DNA of 62,116 bases from Malikia granosa (GTDB lineage Bacteria; Pseudomonadota; Gammaproteobacteria; Burkholderiales; Burkholderiaceae_C): positions 1 through 62,116 of the forward strand of contig NZ_PVLQ01000032.1 in NCBI RefSeq assembly GCF_002980595.1, read 5' to 3'. This document shows positions 26,282-35,356 of this stretch, in pieces. Numbering within the stretch: position 1 is the first letter of the stretch; every line of letters begins with the position of its first letter. A program made the position numbers and the translations under genes. The notes below the pieces were generated by a model that was not told where the DNA came from, ran no database searches, and saw only the letters and a list, made by a program, of their open reading frames with translations.

Positions 26282-27817
26282 ATGGTTGTCATGTTCACCA
26301 CCTTGCACGACAACAGCCCAGCGCTGCCCCTGAACGCCGAGGGCATCCTGGAGCTGGCCGCCCGCTCGATGTTCCACCTGTTATCCAGCGTCAGCCAAGG
26401 CATGTTCCTGGTCGACCACAGGGGCTGCATCGTCTGGGTGAACGAAGGCTACCAGCGCTTCCTGCCCGACCTGGGCTTTTCCTCGCTGGACCAGTTCCTG
26501 GGCCGGATGGTGGAGGAAGTGATTCCCAACACCCAGATGCGCCGCGTGCTGGAGACGGGCGAGCCGGTGCTGGTGGACCTGCTGGACAACCGGGCCGGTA
26601 CCTTCGTGGTCAGCCGCATCCCCTTGCGCGATGAGGCCCAGCGGGTGATCGGCGCGATCGGCATCGTGCTGTTCGACCAGCCCGAGACCACGCTGCAGCC
26701 CCTGATCGGCAAGTTTGCCCTGCTGCAGCGCGACCTGGACGATGCCCGGCGCGAGCTGGCGTTGCAGCGGGGCCGCTCGCTGGCCGGCGCCGGGGAGCGC
26801 CGGGCCAAGTACACCTTCGCGAGCTTCGTCGGCTCGAGCGCCGCCGCGACCGAAGTCAAGCGCCAGGCCCGCCGTGCCGCCCAGTCGGCCAGCCCGGTGC
26901 TGCTGCTGGGCGAAACCGGCACCGGCAAGGAGCTGCTGGCCCATGCCATCCATGCCGCATCGGCGCGCGCCAACGGTCCGTTCGTCAGCGTCAACATTGC
27001 CGCCGTGCCCGACACCCTGCTGGAAGCCGAGTTCTTCGGCGTGGCCCCCGGGGCCTATACCGGCGCCGACCGCAAGGGACGCGACGGCAAGTTCAAGCTG
27101 GCCGATGGCGGCACCTTGTTCCTGGACGAGATCGGCGACATGCCGCTGAGCCTGCAGGCCAAGCTGCTGCGCGCCTTGCAGGAGGGCGAGATCGAGCCGC
27201 TGGGCTCGAACCAGCTGGTGCCGTTCAATGCCCGCCTGGTTGCCGCCACCTCGCGCGACCTGATGGCCATGGTGCAGAACGGCCAGTTCCGCGAGGACCT
27301 GTTCTACCGCCTGCATGTGCTGCCCTTGCGCGTGCCGCCGCTGCGCGCAAGGCGCAGCGACATCCCGGCCCTGGTCGAGATGCTGGCCGAGGACCTGGGA
27401 CTGCGCAACGGCACGCCACCGCCCGAACTGCTGCCCGATGCGCTGGCCCTGCTGGTGGCCCAGCCCTGGCGCGGCAATATCCGCGAGCTGCGCAATGTGC
27501 TGGAACAGGCGGTGCTGGGCAGCGAGTCGCGGGCCATCGATGCCGCGCAGATCGAGCGCGTGCTGCGCGCGGCGGGGCTGGAACCGACCGCGCCGGCCAC
27601 CCATGCCTTGCCGGGCGACGGGGCGCTCAGCCGTCCGGCCGAGGCGGCGGGCGAAGCAGCCTTGTTGCGCCCGCTGGCCGAACAGGTAGCGGCACTGGAG
27701 CGGCGGGCGATTGCTGCCGCGCTCAAGGCCCATGGCGGCAACAAGCAGGCCGTCGCGCGCCAGCTCGGAATTTCGCGCGCCACCCTGTACGCACGCCTGG
27801 AAAACCCTGACAAATGA
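26282..27817 (+). CDS. Sigma-54-dependent activator (PAS - AAA+ - Fis HTH)
   Basis: 511 aa enhancer-binding protein. Residues ~30-145 form a PAS-like sensor (GMFLVDHRGCIVWVNEGYQRFL). The central AAA+ domain has Walker A GETGTGKELLAHAIH (~210), the sigma-54 contact loop GAYTGA (~257, Phe to Tyr variant of GAFTGA), Walker B GGTLFLDEIGDMP and the R-finger region FREDLFYRLHVLPL. The C-terminal Fis-type HTH reads KAHGGNKQAVARQLGISRATLY. ATG 26282 is taken, since upstream in-frame codons read as Arg-rich leader; ATG 26291 is possible. Likely target: the adjacent 3-hydroxybutyrate oligomer hydrolase gene, which has an upstream dyad and a sigma-54 promoter. Confidence 0.92.
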   Translation: MVVMFTTLHDNSPALPLNAEGILELAARSMFHLLSSVSQGMFLVDHRGCIVWVNEGYQRFLPDLGFSSLDQFLGRMVEEVIPNTQMRRVLETGEPVLVDLLDNRAGTFVVSRIPLRDEAQRVIGAIGIVLFDQPETTLQPLIGKFALLQRDLDDARRELALQRGRSLAGAGERRAKYTFASFVGSSAAATEVKRQARRAAQSASPVLLLGETGTGKELLAHAIHAASARANGPFVSVNIAAVPDTLLEAEFFGVAPGAYTGADRKGRDGKFKLADGGTLFLDEIGDMPLSLQAKLLRALQEGEIEPLGSNQLVPFNARLVAATSRDLMAMVQNGQFREDLFYRLHVLPLRVPPLRARRSDIPALVEMLAEDLGLRNGTPPPELLPDALALLVAQPWRGNIRELRNVLEQAVLGSESRAIDAAQIERVLRAAGLEPTAPATHALPGDGALSRPAEAAGEAALLRPLAEQVAALERRAIAAALKAHGGNKQAVARQLGISRATLYARLENPDK

Positions 27818-27819
27818 GC

Positions 27820-27846
27820 AGACAGCTGTCTGGATTCCAGACAGCT
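27820..27846. promoter_or_regulatory. Palindromic upstream activator site for the sigma-54 promoter
   Basis: Two nested perfect palindromes begin just after the activator gene stop: AGACAGCTGTCT (27820-27831) and the 10-bp inverted repeat AGCTGTCTGG-ATT-CCAGACAGCT (27824-27846). A further GTCTG lies at 27852. The centre is about 120-140 bp before the predicted sigma-54 start, the normal enhancer distance. It could also act as a weak hairpin, but no T-run follows. Confidence 0.55.
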
Positions 27847-27950
27847 CAACCGTCTGCAAATTGAACAGTCAAGACCGGCAATCACGGTCGCAGCTCCGAA
27901 CCCAGCCTTGTCCCCCAGGGAAAGCCTGCTCCAGGCATGGCCCGGGTTCA

Positions 27951-27967
27951 TTGGCACGATCCCTGCA
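27951..27967 (+). promoter_or_regulatory. Sigma-54 (RpoN) promoter of the 3-hydroxybutyrate oligomer hydrolase gene
   Basis: TTGGCACGATCCCTGCA matches YTGGCACG-N4-YTGCW, with GG (27953) and GC (27965) 12 bp apart. Predicted start about 27978, leaving a ~40-nt leader with AGAGGAG before the ATG. Confidence 0.75.
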
Positions 27968-28018
27968 GATGGCCTCCCAGGCAGGCATTTGTGTCAGTAG
28001 AAAAAAAGAGGAGACATC

Positions 28019-30205
28019 ATGAAAGCGCATCTGCAACCCCAGCGGGCCACGAAGCTGGCCCTGAGCACCTTGACTGTCGCCGTGCTGGCCGCCTGCGGCG
28101 GATCGGACGATCCGCGCAACGAGTTGCCCGCGGGCATCACGGCCGTCAGCGCCACGACCTATCCCGCCACCACGGTCGGCAAGGGGGACAGCGCGGCGAC
28201 GCAGGACCTGCTGACCGGCGGCATCGGCAAGACCGGGCTCGGCCTGGTCACCGCTCCCGCCTACGCCGATCCCGCCAAGCCGACGGCCGCCGAATTGCGC
28301 CGCAACGCCCTGTATTCCAACTACCGCGGCATCCTCGATGGCACGGCCGCAGGCGGCTATGGCAGCCTGTACGGCCCCAACGTGACCGCCGCGGGCGCCG
28401 TCACCAGCAACGAAGGCCTGATTCCGGGACGCGAGCATGTGGCCGTGCTCGATGACGGCTCGGGCCGCAAGAAGACCGTGATCGCGGTACAGGTGCCCGA
28501 CAGCTTCAACCCCTCGAACCCCTGCGTGGTCCTCGGCGCGTCGTCGGGCTCGCGTGGCGTCTATGGCGCGATCGGCACGGCTGGCGAATGGGGCCTGAAG
28601 AACGGCTGCGCCGTGGCGCTGACCGATGCCGGCAAGGGCGTCGGCATCCACGACCTGACGGACGACAGCGTGCACCAGGTCGACGGCACCCGCGCCAGCC
28701 GCGCCGCCGCCGGCAGCCTGGGCTTCTTTGCCGCCAACATCAGCGATGCGGCCCGCGCGGCCTACAACGCGCTGTTCCCGAACCGGCTGGCGATCAAGCA
28801 TGCCCATTCGCAGATGAACCCCGAGAAGGACTGGGGCCAGGACACGCTGGCGGCCGGCCGCTATGCGCTGTATGTGCTGAACGCGCGCTACGGCACGACG
28901 GACAATCCCGTGCCATTCCGGCCCGACAACACGATCGTGATCGCGGGCTCGGTCTCGAACGGCGGCGCGGCCTCGCTGCGTGCGGCCGAGCAGGACCGCG
29001 GCGGCCTGATCGACGGCGTGGTGGCCTCCGAGCCGGTGACCGAAATGCCGACCAGCAGCGGCTACGGGATCGAGTTCGGCGGCGTTGCCGTTGCGGCTTA
29101 TGGCAAGACGCTGGCCGACTTCACGACCTACGGCAACCTCTACCAGCCCTGTGCCGCGCTGGCCTCGGACGCGGCGCTGACCGAAGCCTCGATCTTCAAC
29201 TACATCGGACTGGCCGGCATGACGGCGCGGGCTACGGCACGCTGCGATGGCCTGGCCGCCAAGGGCCTGGTCAGCGGCGCCGACACCGCGGCCAGGGCCC
29301 AGGACGCGCTGAACAAGCTGCGTGCCTATGGCTGGAGTCGCGACAGCGACCAGATGCACAACGCCCACTACGCCCTGGGCAACGGCCCCATCCTGTCGGC
29401 CATGTACCCGGTGAGCTATGGCCGCTTTGCCGTCGATGCCAATGTCTGCAACACCAGCTTCGCGGCGGTGAATGCCACCGGCGTGCCGGTCGCCGTGTCA
29501 CCGACCGCGCTGGCACAGAGCTTTGCCACCGCCAACGGCACTTCCAACGGCACGCCGGTGGCCGTGGTCTACAACGACTCGGTCGGCGGCGCCAAGTCGT
29601 GGCAGTTCGCGGTCTCGCCATCGACCGGCGTGGCCGACTTCGGCCTGGACAACGCCCTGTGCCAGCGCGCGCTGGTGACGGGGGTCGATCCGGTCAGCGG
29701 CGCGGCGCTGACGGCCAGCAGCCAGCCCAGCAAGGCCCAGAGCGACGCCGTGCGCGCAGGCATCGCCGAGGTACTGCTCAACGGCAACCTGCGCGGCAAG
29801 CCCGCCATCATCGTCAGCGGCCGCAGCGATGCGCTGATTCCGGTCAACAACAACTCGCGCGCCTATGCGGCCTACAACCGGGTGGTCGAAGGCGCCGCCA
29901 GCCAGCTGCGCTACATCGAGGTCACGAACGGCCAGCATTTCGACGGCTTCCTGCCGTTCAGCGGGTTTGACACCCGCTTCGTGCCGCTGCATCCCTACTT
30001 CAACCAGGCCATGGATGCGATGATGGCCCACCTGAAGTCCGGCAGCGCCCTGCCACCCAGCCAGGTGGTGCGCACCACGCCGCGCGGCGGCTTGCCGGGT
30101 GCAGCGCCCGCCCTCACGGCAGCCAACGTGCCGCCGTTCGTGGCGGCGCCCGCGGCGGGCAACCAGATCGGCTTTGCCGGCACTTCGATCAGCGTTCCCA
30201 ACTGA
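28019..30205 (+). CDS. D-(-)-3-hydroxybutyrate oligomer hydrolase, secreted lipoprotein
   Basis: Cleaves short 3-hydroxybutyrate oligomers released from PHB into monomers. 728 aa. Signal peptide with lipobox VLAAC (residues ~20-26) followed by GGSDD, so probably anchored after export. The active-site serine is in GSVSNGGAASLRA (~310-315), with the family block VIVAGSVSNGG preceding; a later SGRSDALIPVNNNSRAYAAYNR and TNGQHFDGFLPF give the expected Asp and His of the triad. Length and layout agree with the 3HB-oligomer hydrolase family. AGGAG lies 7 nt before the ATG. It is preceded by a sigma-54 promoter and its probable activator gene. Confidence 0.9.
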   Translation: MKAHLQPQRATKLALSTLTVAVLAACGGSDDPRNELPAGITAVSATTYPATTVGKGDSAATQDLLTGGIGKTGLGLVTAPAYADPAKPTAAELRRNALYSNYRGILDGTAAGGYGSLYGPNVTAAGAVTSNEGLIPGREHVAVLDDGSGRKKTVIAVQVPDSFNPSNPCVVLGASSGSRGVYGAIGTAGEWGLKNGCAVALTDAGKGVGIHDLTDDSVHQVDGTRASRAAAGSLGFFAANISDAARAAYNALFPNRLAIKHAHSQMNPEKDWGQDTLAAGRYALYVLNARYGTTDNPVPFRPDNTIVIAGSVSNGGAASLRAAEQDRGGLIDGVVASEPVTEMPTSSGYGIEFGGVAVAAYGKTLADFTTYGNLYQPCAALASDAALTEASIFNYIGLAGMTARATARCDGLAAKGLVSGADTAARAQDALNKLRAYGWSRDSDQMHNAHYALGNGPILSAMYPVSYGRFAVDANVCNTSFAAVNATGVPVAVSPTALAQSFATANGTSNGTPVAVVYNDSVGGAKSWQFAVSPSTGVADFGLDNALCQRALVTGVDPVSGAALTASSQPSKAQSDAVRAGIAEVLLNGNLRGKPAIIVSGRSDALIPVNNNSRAYAAYNRVVEGAASQLRYIEVTNGQHFDGFLPFSGFDTRFVPLHPYFNQAMDAMMAHLKSGSALPPSQVVRTTPRGGLPGAAPALTAANVPPFVAAPAAGNQIGFAGTSISVPN

Positions 30206-30277
30206 GCGCCGGATCGCGAACGGCGCCTGCTGCTGCAGGCGCCGGACATCCGCGACTTCATCCACAGGCTTGACACC

Positions 30278-31153
30278 ATGCACTCATCATCACGTTATGT
30301 CCGCTGTGCGGGTTACGAGATCCACGTCACCGAATGGGGCGCGGCGGATGCACCGGTGGTGATGGCATGGCATGGCCTGGCGCGCACCGGCCGCGACATG
30401 GACGCGCTGGCACAGCAGCTGGCGCCGCACTACCGGGTGATCTGCCCGGACACCCTGGGCCGGGGCCTGAGCCAATGGTCGCGCGCGCCGCACAGCGACT
30501 ACTGCCTGGCGTTCTATGCCCGCCTGGCGGCGGAGCTGTTCGACCAGCTGGGCATCGAGCGCGCCCACTGGGTCGGCACCTCGATGGGCGGTGCGATTGG
30601 CACCGTGTGCGCCTCGGGCCTGTTCGAGCCGCGGCTCAAGGGACGCATCACCAGCCTGCTGCTCAATGACAATGCGCCCCAGCTGGCCGATGCCGCCCTC
30701 GAGCGCATCAAGGCCTATGCGGGCCAGCCGCCGGCATTCGACACCATGCTGGAACTGGAGGCGTTTTTCCGCCGGGTGTACCAGCCCTATGGCTGGCTCA
30801 GCGACGCCCAGTGGCGGCTGCTGACCGAGACCTCGACCCGCCGCCTGCCCGACGGCCGGGTGACGCCGCACTACGACCCGGCCATGGTGCAGCAGTTCAC
30901 CCAGCACCAGCAGGACTACCTGATCTGGTCGCATTACGACGCGCTGGACATCCCGGTGCTGTGCCTGCGCGGCGCGGATTCCGACCTGGTCGAACCCGCG
31001 GTGATCGAGGCCATGCGCCAGCGCGGCCCGGGCGCGCGCGGCCTGCTGCAGGTGGTGGAGATCCCCGGTTGCGGCCACGCGCCGGCGCTGAACGTGCCGG
31101 CGCAATGGGAACTGGTGGAAGGCTTCCTGCGCCGCTGCGAAACACAGGGCTGA
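30278..31153 (+). CDS. Alpha/beta hydrolase
   Basis: 291 aa cytoplasmic alpha/beta hydrolase. Oxyanion region AWHGLARTGRDM, nucleophile elbow GTSMGGAIG (Ser ~101), acid residue in LCLRGADSDLV and catalytic His in IPGCGHAPALN. The substrate cannot be told from sequence. It follows the oligomer hydrolase by 72 nt on the same strand, so a role in hydroxyacid ester or oligomer breakdown, perhaps of dimers in the cytoplasm, is a guess from context. Confidence 0.85.
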   Translation: MHSSSRYVRCAGYEIHVTEWGAADAPVVMAWHGLARTGRDMDALAQQLAPHYRVICPDTLGRGLSQWSRAPHSDYCLAFYARLAAELFDQLGIERAHWVGTSMGGAIGTVCASGLFEPRLKGRITSLLLNDNAPQLADAALERIKAYAGQPPAFDTMLELEAFFRRVYQPYGWLSDAQWRLLTETSTRRLPDGRVTPHYDPAMVQQFTQHQQDYLIWSHYDALDIPVLCLRGADSDLVEPAVIEAMRQRGPGARGLLQVVEIPGCGHAPALNVPAQWELVEGFLRRCETQG

Positions 31154-31225
31154 ATCGGTACCGCTGGCGCCGACCTGGCCAGGCGCATGGGCAAGGTCGC
31201 CATCCAGGGAGCAGGGACTGGCTGC

Positions 31226-31987
31226 TCAGGCCGTGCGAGTCCCGGCCGCAGTGGGCGGCAAGCCTGGACTGCGACGACGCAGGTCGGCCAATCCCCGCAG
31301 CGCGTCGACGGTTTCGAACGTCGTGTCGGGAAAAGCCCGCGCCAGGGCTTGCGGCGCCGCATAGCCCCAGGACACGGCACCAAACGCGACACCCGCGGCC
31401 CGCGCCGCCTCCGCATCGCTCAGCTGGTCGCCGACATAGATCGCCTGGCTCGGTCGAACGCCCAGCCGGCTCAGCATGCGATTGATCCGACGCCGCTTGC
31501 CGAACAGCGAAGCGCCACCGTCCATGCCTGCCATCAGGCGACAAAGGTCTGCGCCGAGAATGCGCTGGCAGTTCTCGACCGAGTTGGAACTGACGACAGC
31601 CAGCTGGACGCCCTGCTCATGGAGGTAGCGCAGCACCTGCGCGATACCGGCAAACAAACCCACCTGCTGCCCTTGCCGCCGCATCAGGCGCACGAAATCC
31701 CGCACCACCCAGGGCAGCTTCCACCCGGGCAACCCGACATGGGTCATGATTTCGCGCGCTGAGCGCTGCCGCAGCTGCTCGACCTCGTGCGGCGCGATCG
31801 GCCGGAAATGGTACTTGGCCGACAGGAGATGGTGCACGCCGAGGAAGAAGTCCAAAGAATCGGCCAGCGTGCCGTCCAGATCGAACATGACCAGGTCGTA
31901 GCCAGCGACCCCGTTCTGCGATGAAGCAGGAACGCAGTTCACGTCACGGCCTGCATGGACAGCTTGCTGGATGGCTGGCGCTTGCAT
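31226..31987 (-). CDS. HAD-superfamily hydrolase (Gph/PGP-like)
   Basis: Up to 253 aa. HAD motif I is VMFDLDGTLADSLDFF, motif II VVSSNSVENC, motif III/IV IYVGDQLSDAEAARAAGV, so a phosphatase of the phosphoglycolate phosphatase-like group; substrate unknown. The real fold starts near residue 29 (AGYDLVMFDLDG), so GTG 31942 or ATG 31888 could be the true start. Converges with the hydrolase gene at 30278. This is the second Gph-like protein in the window. Confidence 0.82.
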   Translation of the reverse strand: MQAPAIQQAVHAGRDVNCVPASSQNGVAGYDLVMFDLDGTLADSLDFFLGVHHLLSAKYHFRPIAPHEVEQLRQRSAREIMTHVGLPGWKLPWVVRDFVRLMRRQGQQVGLFAGIAQVLRYLHEQGVQLAVVSSNSVENCQRILGADLCRLMAGMDGGASLFGKRRRINRMLSRLGVRPSQAIYVGDQLSDAEAARAAGVAFGAVSWGYAAPQALARAFPDTTFETVDALRGLADLRRRSPGLPPTAAGTRTA

Positions 31988-32095
31988 CGGAATCTATGGG
32001 CTCCAAGTGGTTTGACATCGAGGTGGCTCGGCCTTCCTCAGCGCGGCTTGCAGGCGCAGAGATAGCGGAAGCCGCCACCGGCAATCTGCAGCCCG

Positions 32096-32311
32096 TCACG
32101 GCGTCTGGCGAAGTAGCGCGCATTGAGCTCTGCCGGCCGCCATGACATGCGCCGTGAACTGCATCATCGCCCGCTCGATCGGCGACAGACGCGACTCGTC
32201 CAGGCGGTAATCCATGACCAGGGTCGACCCGATCGGCAAAGCATGGAGCATACGCGCCATCGCCGCGTGAAGGGGACGGTACAAGGGTTCCCAAGGTTTT
32301 TTGATTGACAT
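32096..32311 (-). CDS. Small hypothetical protein
   Basis: 71 codons, MSIKKPWEPLYRPL at the start; contains two predicted helices (HAAMARMLHALP and IERAMMQFTAHVMAAG). I recognise no family. It is the best open frame in a 485-bp gap (31988-32472) that has a slightly lower GC content than the neighbours. An in-frame extension to 32470 exists but runs into the AraC gene start. It could be real, a remnant or chance. Confidence 0.35.
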   Translation of the reverse strand: MSIKKPWEPLYRPLHAAMARMLHALPIGSTLVMDYRLDESRLSPIERAMMQFTAHVMAAGRAQCALLRQTP

Positions 32312-32472
32312 GATGACAATCTTCAAGTCTGACGCAACGCAAGGATCAAGCGCTTGGCCTGCAAGGATCAGGAGCCGCTGCAAAACCCGTAGCGATCCGG
32401 GCAGGATGCCGGGATGAACGCGAAGGAAAATGTGGTCTTCGAGTCCTTGTTCCGGCAAATGCCCATGCACCG

Positions 32473-33498
32473 ATGACGTTCACTCGCTCCTCAATCCCGA
32501 CGGTTTCCGCCCGCATTGGCGCGCTGATCCTGCAGCGCGCCAGCGGGCTGGGCATGGACGCAGGACAACTGATGTCCGGCACCGGCTTCGACCCCGCCTG
32601 GCTGGACGATGCCGAGGCACGCATGCCGCTGGCGGTGGAAGAGCGCTTGTGGACGCGGGCGGTTGAACTGACCGGCAAGCCGTCTTTCGGACTGCTCGCC
32701 GCCAGCCTGATCCGCCCGGGAGAGTTCGATGTGCTGGACTACGCAGTGCGAACGGCCCCCGATCTGCGCACGGCACTGCAACGGCTGGCGCGCTACAACC
32801 GACTCCTGCACGACCTCGCGAGCTTCGAGATCATCCCGCTGGGCGAGGTCACGCGCATCGAGCACCGCTTCGAGGCCGCAGGCATGCAGCCATGTCCGCC
32901 GGCAGCGGAGTTCACGCTGGCCTCGCTGGTCGTGGTCGCGTCCCAGCTCGGCGGCGAGCCCGTACCAGCGCAGGCAGTGGAGTTCCGGCATGCCGCACGG
33001 GATGAAGTCGACAGCTACCGCAGGATCTTTGGCGTGGTACCCAGCTTCCAGGCCCCGGTGTCCTGCGTGGTGCTGGCAAGCGAACTGCTGGACCGGCCGG
33101 TACCCGCTGCCGATCCGGCCCTGTCGCGCATCGTCACCGCCCATGCCGAGCAACTGCTCGCAGCCTGCGACCGGCAGCCAGAGAACCTCGCGATGCAGGT
33201 GCGACGACAGCTGGCCGAAGGCATGGCCCATGGGATGATCTCGTTGCGGACCGTGGCCGGGCAGCTGAACCTGAGCGAGCGCAGCCTGCAGCGTCGCCTC
33301 GCAAGCCAGGACACAAGCTTCGCCGACCTGGTGGACGAAGTGCGGCATGAGCTGGCCCGGCGCTACATGGCCGATGAACGCCTGGCACTGGGGGAAGTGG
33401 CCTATCTGCTGGGCTTTTCCGACCCCAGCGCCTTCCACCGCGCCTTCAAGCGCTGGACCGGCACCACGCCAGCCGCCGCGCGGCGCATGCGGCACTGA
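32473..33498 (+). CDS. AraC-family transcriptional regulator
   Basis: 341 aa. The N-terminal ~15-210 fits the arabinose-binding-like sensor of the OruR/ArgR-type AraC group (e.g. RPGEFDVLDYAVRTAPDLRTAL). The C-terminal double HTH (~235-335) has SLRTVAGQLNLSERSLQRRLA and the second signature LALGEVAYLLGFSDPSAFHRAFKRWTG. It ends 26 nt from the stop of the convergent secreted hydrolase gene. Target genes are not evident. Confidence 0.9.
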   Translation: MTFTRSSIPTVSARIGALILQRASGLGMDAGQLMSGTGFDPAWLDDAEARMPLAVEERLWTRAVELTGKPSFGLLAASLIRPGEFDVLDYAVRTAPDLRTALQRLARYNRLLHDLASFEIIPLGEVTRIEHRFEAAGMQPCPPAAEFTLASLVVVASQLGGEPVPAQAVEFRHAARDEVDSYRRIFGVVPSFQAPVSCVVLASELLDRPVPAADPALSRIVTAHAEQLLAACDRQPENLAMQVRRQLAEGMAHGMISLRTVAGQLNLSERSLQRRLASQDTSFADLVDEVRHELARRYMADERLALGEVAYLLGFSDPSAFHRAFKRWTGTTPAAARRMRH

Positions 33499-33524
33499 AC
33501 GGCGGCAACAAGCCAGCCCTGCCA

Positions 33525-34424
33525 TCACGCCGCTCCAAGGCGCGCCAGAAAATCCAGCAGGGTCGGAGCCACGCGCTGCGGCATCTCCAGGTGCGGGTAA
33601 TGCCCGGCACCCGCGACGATCAGTGGCTCGGTGCCCAGGGCCTCGCCCAGCCAGCGGGCCTCGGCGACGGGGTCGGGAAAATCGGGATCGCGCGTACCCA
33701 TCACCACCAGCGCCGGTACCCGGCTGCGCGCCACGATGGCGGCCGTGTCGGCCTTCGACAGGCCGATCATGGTGCGCAAGGCATCCATCCGGCCGGGCTC
33801 CCGCAGATTGGCGGCCAGCGCGGCTTTCGCCTCGGCATGATCAGACGGTTTCTGTGCCGGGAACAAGCTGTTCCAGAAGGCCAGCCAGAAAGCCACGCGC
33901 CAGGGTCCGCCGAAGCCGAGCGCCACGGCCGTCCTGGCAAACCACGACGGCTGGCCATCCCGGACCACGGGCCCCAGCAGCACGACGGCGCGCACCTGTG
34001 CCGGCGCATCATGTGCCGCCCACAGCGCAGATCCGGCGGCAAACGAGTTGCCCAGGATCACGGCGGGGCCGGCGTTCAGGTGCTCGATCAGCGCCAGGGC
34101 GTCGCGGCCGACGGCATGGGCGGAATAGTCATTCCATTGCGCGGTCGTTGCGCCATGCCCGCGAATGTCCATGGTGACGATGCGGTAGCCGGCCTGCAGC
34201 AGCAGCGGACGCAGCGCGCGGTACTCCGAGCGCAGGTCGCCCATGCCGGGAATGGCAAGCAGCAGCCGGCCACTGCCACCCGTGTCGTCGTAAGCGATGC
34301 GACCTTCACCGACGGCCAGGAAGCGGGTGTTCGTTTCGGGAAGCGTAGTTGCAGCTGCCGGAGCTGCCAGCGAGAGGCTGGCCGCCATGGAGGCACCAAG
34401 CAGGAGTCTGGATGAGGCATTCAT
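33525..34424 (-). CDS. Secreted alpha/beta hydrolase
   Basis: 299 aa. N-terminal signal peptide (MNASSRLLLGASMAASLSLA then APAAATT) predicts export to the periplasm. Hydrolase motifs: LAIPGMGDLRSEYRAL oxyanion region, GHGATTAQWND, nucleophile GNSFAAGSA, acid in VMGTRDPDFPDP, and His in GAGHYPHLE. The nucleophile elbow G-N-S-F-A resembles haloalkane dehalogenase/peroxidase-like hydrolases but the substrate is unknown. No partner gene is obvious. Confidence 0.85.
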   Translation of the reverse strand: MNASSRLLLGASMAASLSLAAPAAATTLPETNTRFLAVGEGRIAYDDTGGSGRLLLAIPGMGDLRSEYRALRPLLLQAGYRIVTMDIRGHGATTAQWNDYSAHAVGRDALALIEHLNAGPAVILGNSFAAGSALWAAHDAPAQVRAVVLLGPVVRDGQPSWFARTAVALGFGGPWRVAFWLAFWNSLFPAQKPSDHAEAKAALAANLREPGRMDALRTMIGLSKADTAAIVARSRVPALVVMGTRDPDFPDPVAEARWLGEALGTEPLIVAGAGHYPHLEMPQRVAPTLLDFLARLGAA

Positions 34425-34741
34425 GGGTCACTTTCCTGTGCAGTCAGTCGATGCCCAAACTTTGCCGTAGCCAGCCTGCCGCGACCATGACCGCGGACGC
34501 CGATGTATTGACTTCGCACGACATCTTCCGTGGCGGGGCGCAGGGCGAACGCTGGATTGCGGCAGGACCTGCAGACGGCGTTCCGTCGCCATCCCTGTGG
34601 CTGGGTGGCAGGACTGGCGGGGTGCAGGTCAACCAGACCGAGCCTGGAGTAGTCGCGGCCGCGCAAGGGGACAGGCGCAGCAGCCTGCTCGGTGCTGCGA
34701 GCAGCCAGGATATCGTTTGCAACGACGCCCGCAGAAAAGCA
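34425..34741. other. Intergenic stretch without a supported gene
   Basis: About 315 bp between the secreted hydrolase start and the tRNA-Phe terminator. Short frames cross it on both strands, but none has a credible start, codon pattern or family resemblance. The promoter of the hydrolase gene must lie at the left end; no clear boxes are seen. Confidence 0.5.
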
Positions 34742-34775
34742 AAAGCCCGTAGTCACGAATGCAACTACGGGCTTT
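34742..34775 (-). terminator. Intrinsic terminator of tRNA-Phe
   Basis: Perfect 12-bp inverted repeat AAAGCCCGTAGT ... ACTACGGGCTTT with a 10-nt loop. On the minus strand it is followed by TGCTTTTC. It starts only 3 nt after the tRNA CCA end. Confidence 0.8.
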
Positions 34776-34778
34776 ATC

Positions 34779-34854
34779 TGGTGGCCTGGGACGGAATCGA
34801 ACCATCGACACGCGGATTTTCAATCCGCTGCTCTACCAACTGAGCTACCGGGCC
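34779..34854 (-). tRNA. tRNA-Phe (anticodon GAA), CCA encoded
   Basis: Minus-strand cloverleaf from 34854: acceptor GGCCCGG with CCAGGCC (one G-U-type imperfect pair region), D-arm TAGCTCAGTTGGTAGAGCA, anticodon arm GCGGATTGAAAATCCGC with anticodon GAA, and T-arm with GGTTCGATTCC. A and CCA close the 3' end. 76 nt. Confidence 0.97.
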
Positions 34855-34929
34855 AAGTCTTCTATTATGACATAAGTGCAGGGCCGTTTCGCAGCGGCAG
34901 GCCGATTTTCACCGCTGCCATCGGGATCA

Positions 34930-35331
34930 TCAGCGCTTGGCGCGCGGGCTGTACGGGCAGTGGTTGGGCCTGGGGCCGACCTGCGGGTGCAGGCGGCAGG
35001 TGCCGGGGCGCTGCTCGTAGACGGTGCACAGGCGGGTCTTGGCATCGAGGAAATGGCAATCCCCGCTGGCCCGGCGCGCGAGCGTGAAGATGCTGTGGCG
35101 GAAGTTGAAATGCTCGATCAGACCAGCCTTGCTCAGGCGCTTGGCGATCTGCTTGGGCTCCTCGTGCTCGGCCTCGAAGGGGTCGACCAGCCCGAGCCGC
35201 ACCAGGTCCGGCAACTTGACCTCGACCGGCATGGTGCAGCAGTTGGCGACGCAATCCTGGCACAGGCCGCTGCGGTAGCGGGTCCAGGTCTCGAGTCGAT
35301 CGACATCGACGAATTGGATCGAAGACTTCAC
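34930..35331 (-). CDS. YkgJ-family cysteine-cluster protein
   Basis: 133 aa. The N-terminal CQDCVANCC motif (residues ~24-32) plus later Cys residues (GDCHFLD, RLCTVYEQRPGTCRLHP, NHCPYS) form the putative metal- or Fe-S-binding cluster of the UPF0153/YkgJ family. These proteins are small, cytoplasmic and of unknown biochemical role. It lies 75 nt upstream of the tRNA-Phe 5' end on the same strand and 25 nt downstream of the thioredoxin-like gene, so it may be cotranscribed with cnoX. Confidence 0.85.
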   Translation of the reverse strand: MKSSIQFVDVDRLETWTRYRSGLCQDCVANCCTMPVEVKLPDLVRLGLVDPFEAEHEEPKQIAKRLSKAGLIEHFNFRHSIFTLARRASGDCHFLDAKTRLCTVYEQRPGTCRLHPQVGPRPNHCPYSPRAKR

Positions 35332-35356
35332 GGGATGACAGGAATCCGGTCGGGCC

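Noticed and set aside
34349-34843. 164-codon plus-strand frame over the tRNA-Phe region
   Set aside because: It reads through the tRNA gene and its terminator; no coding signal.
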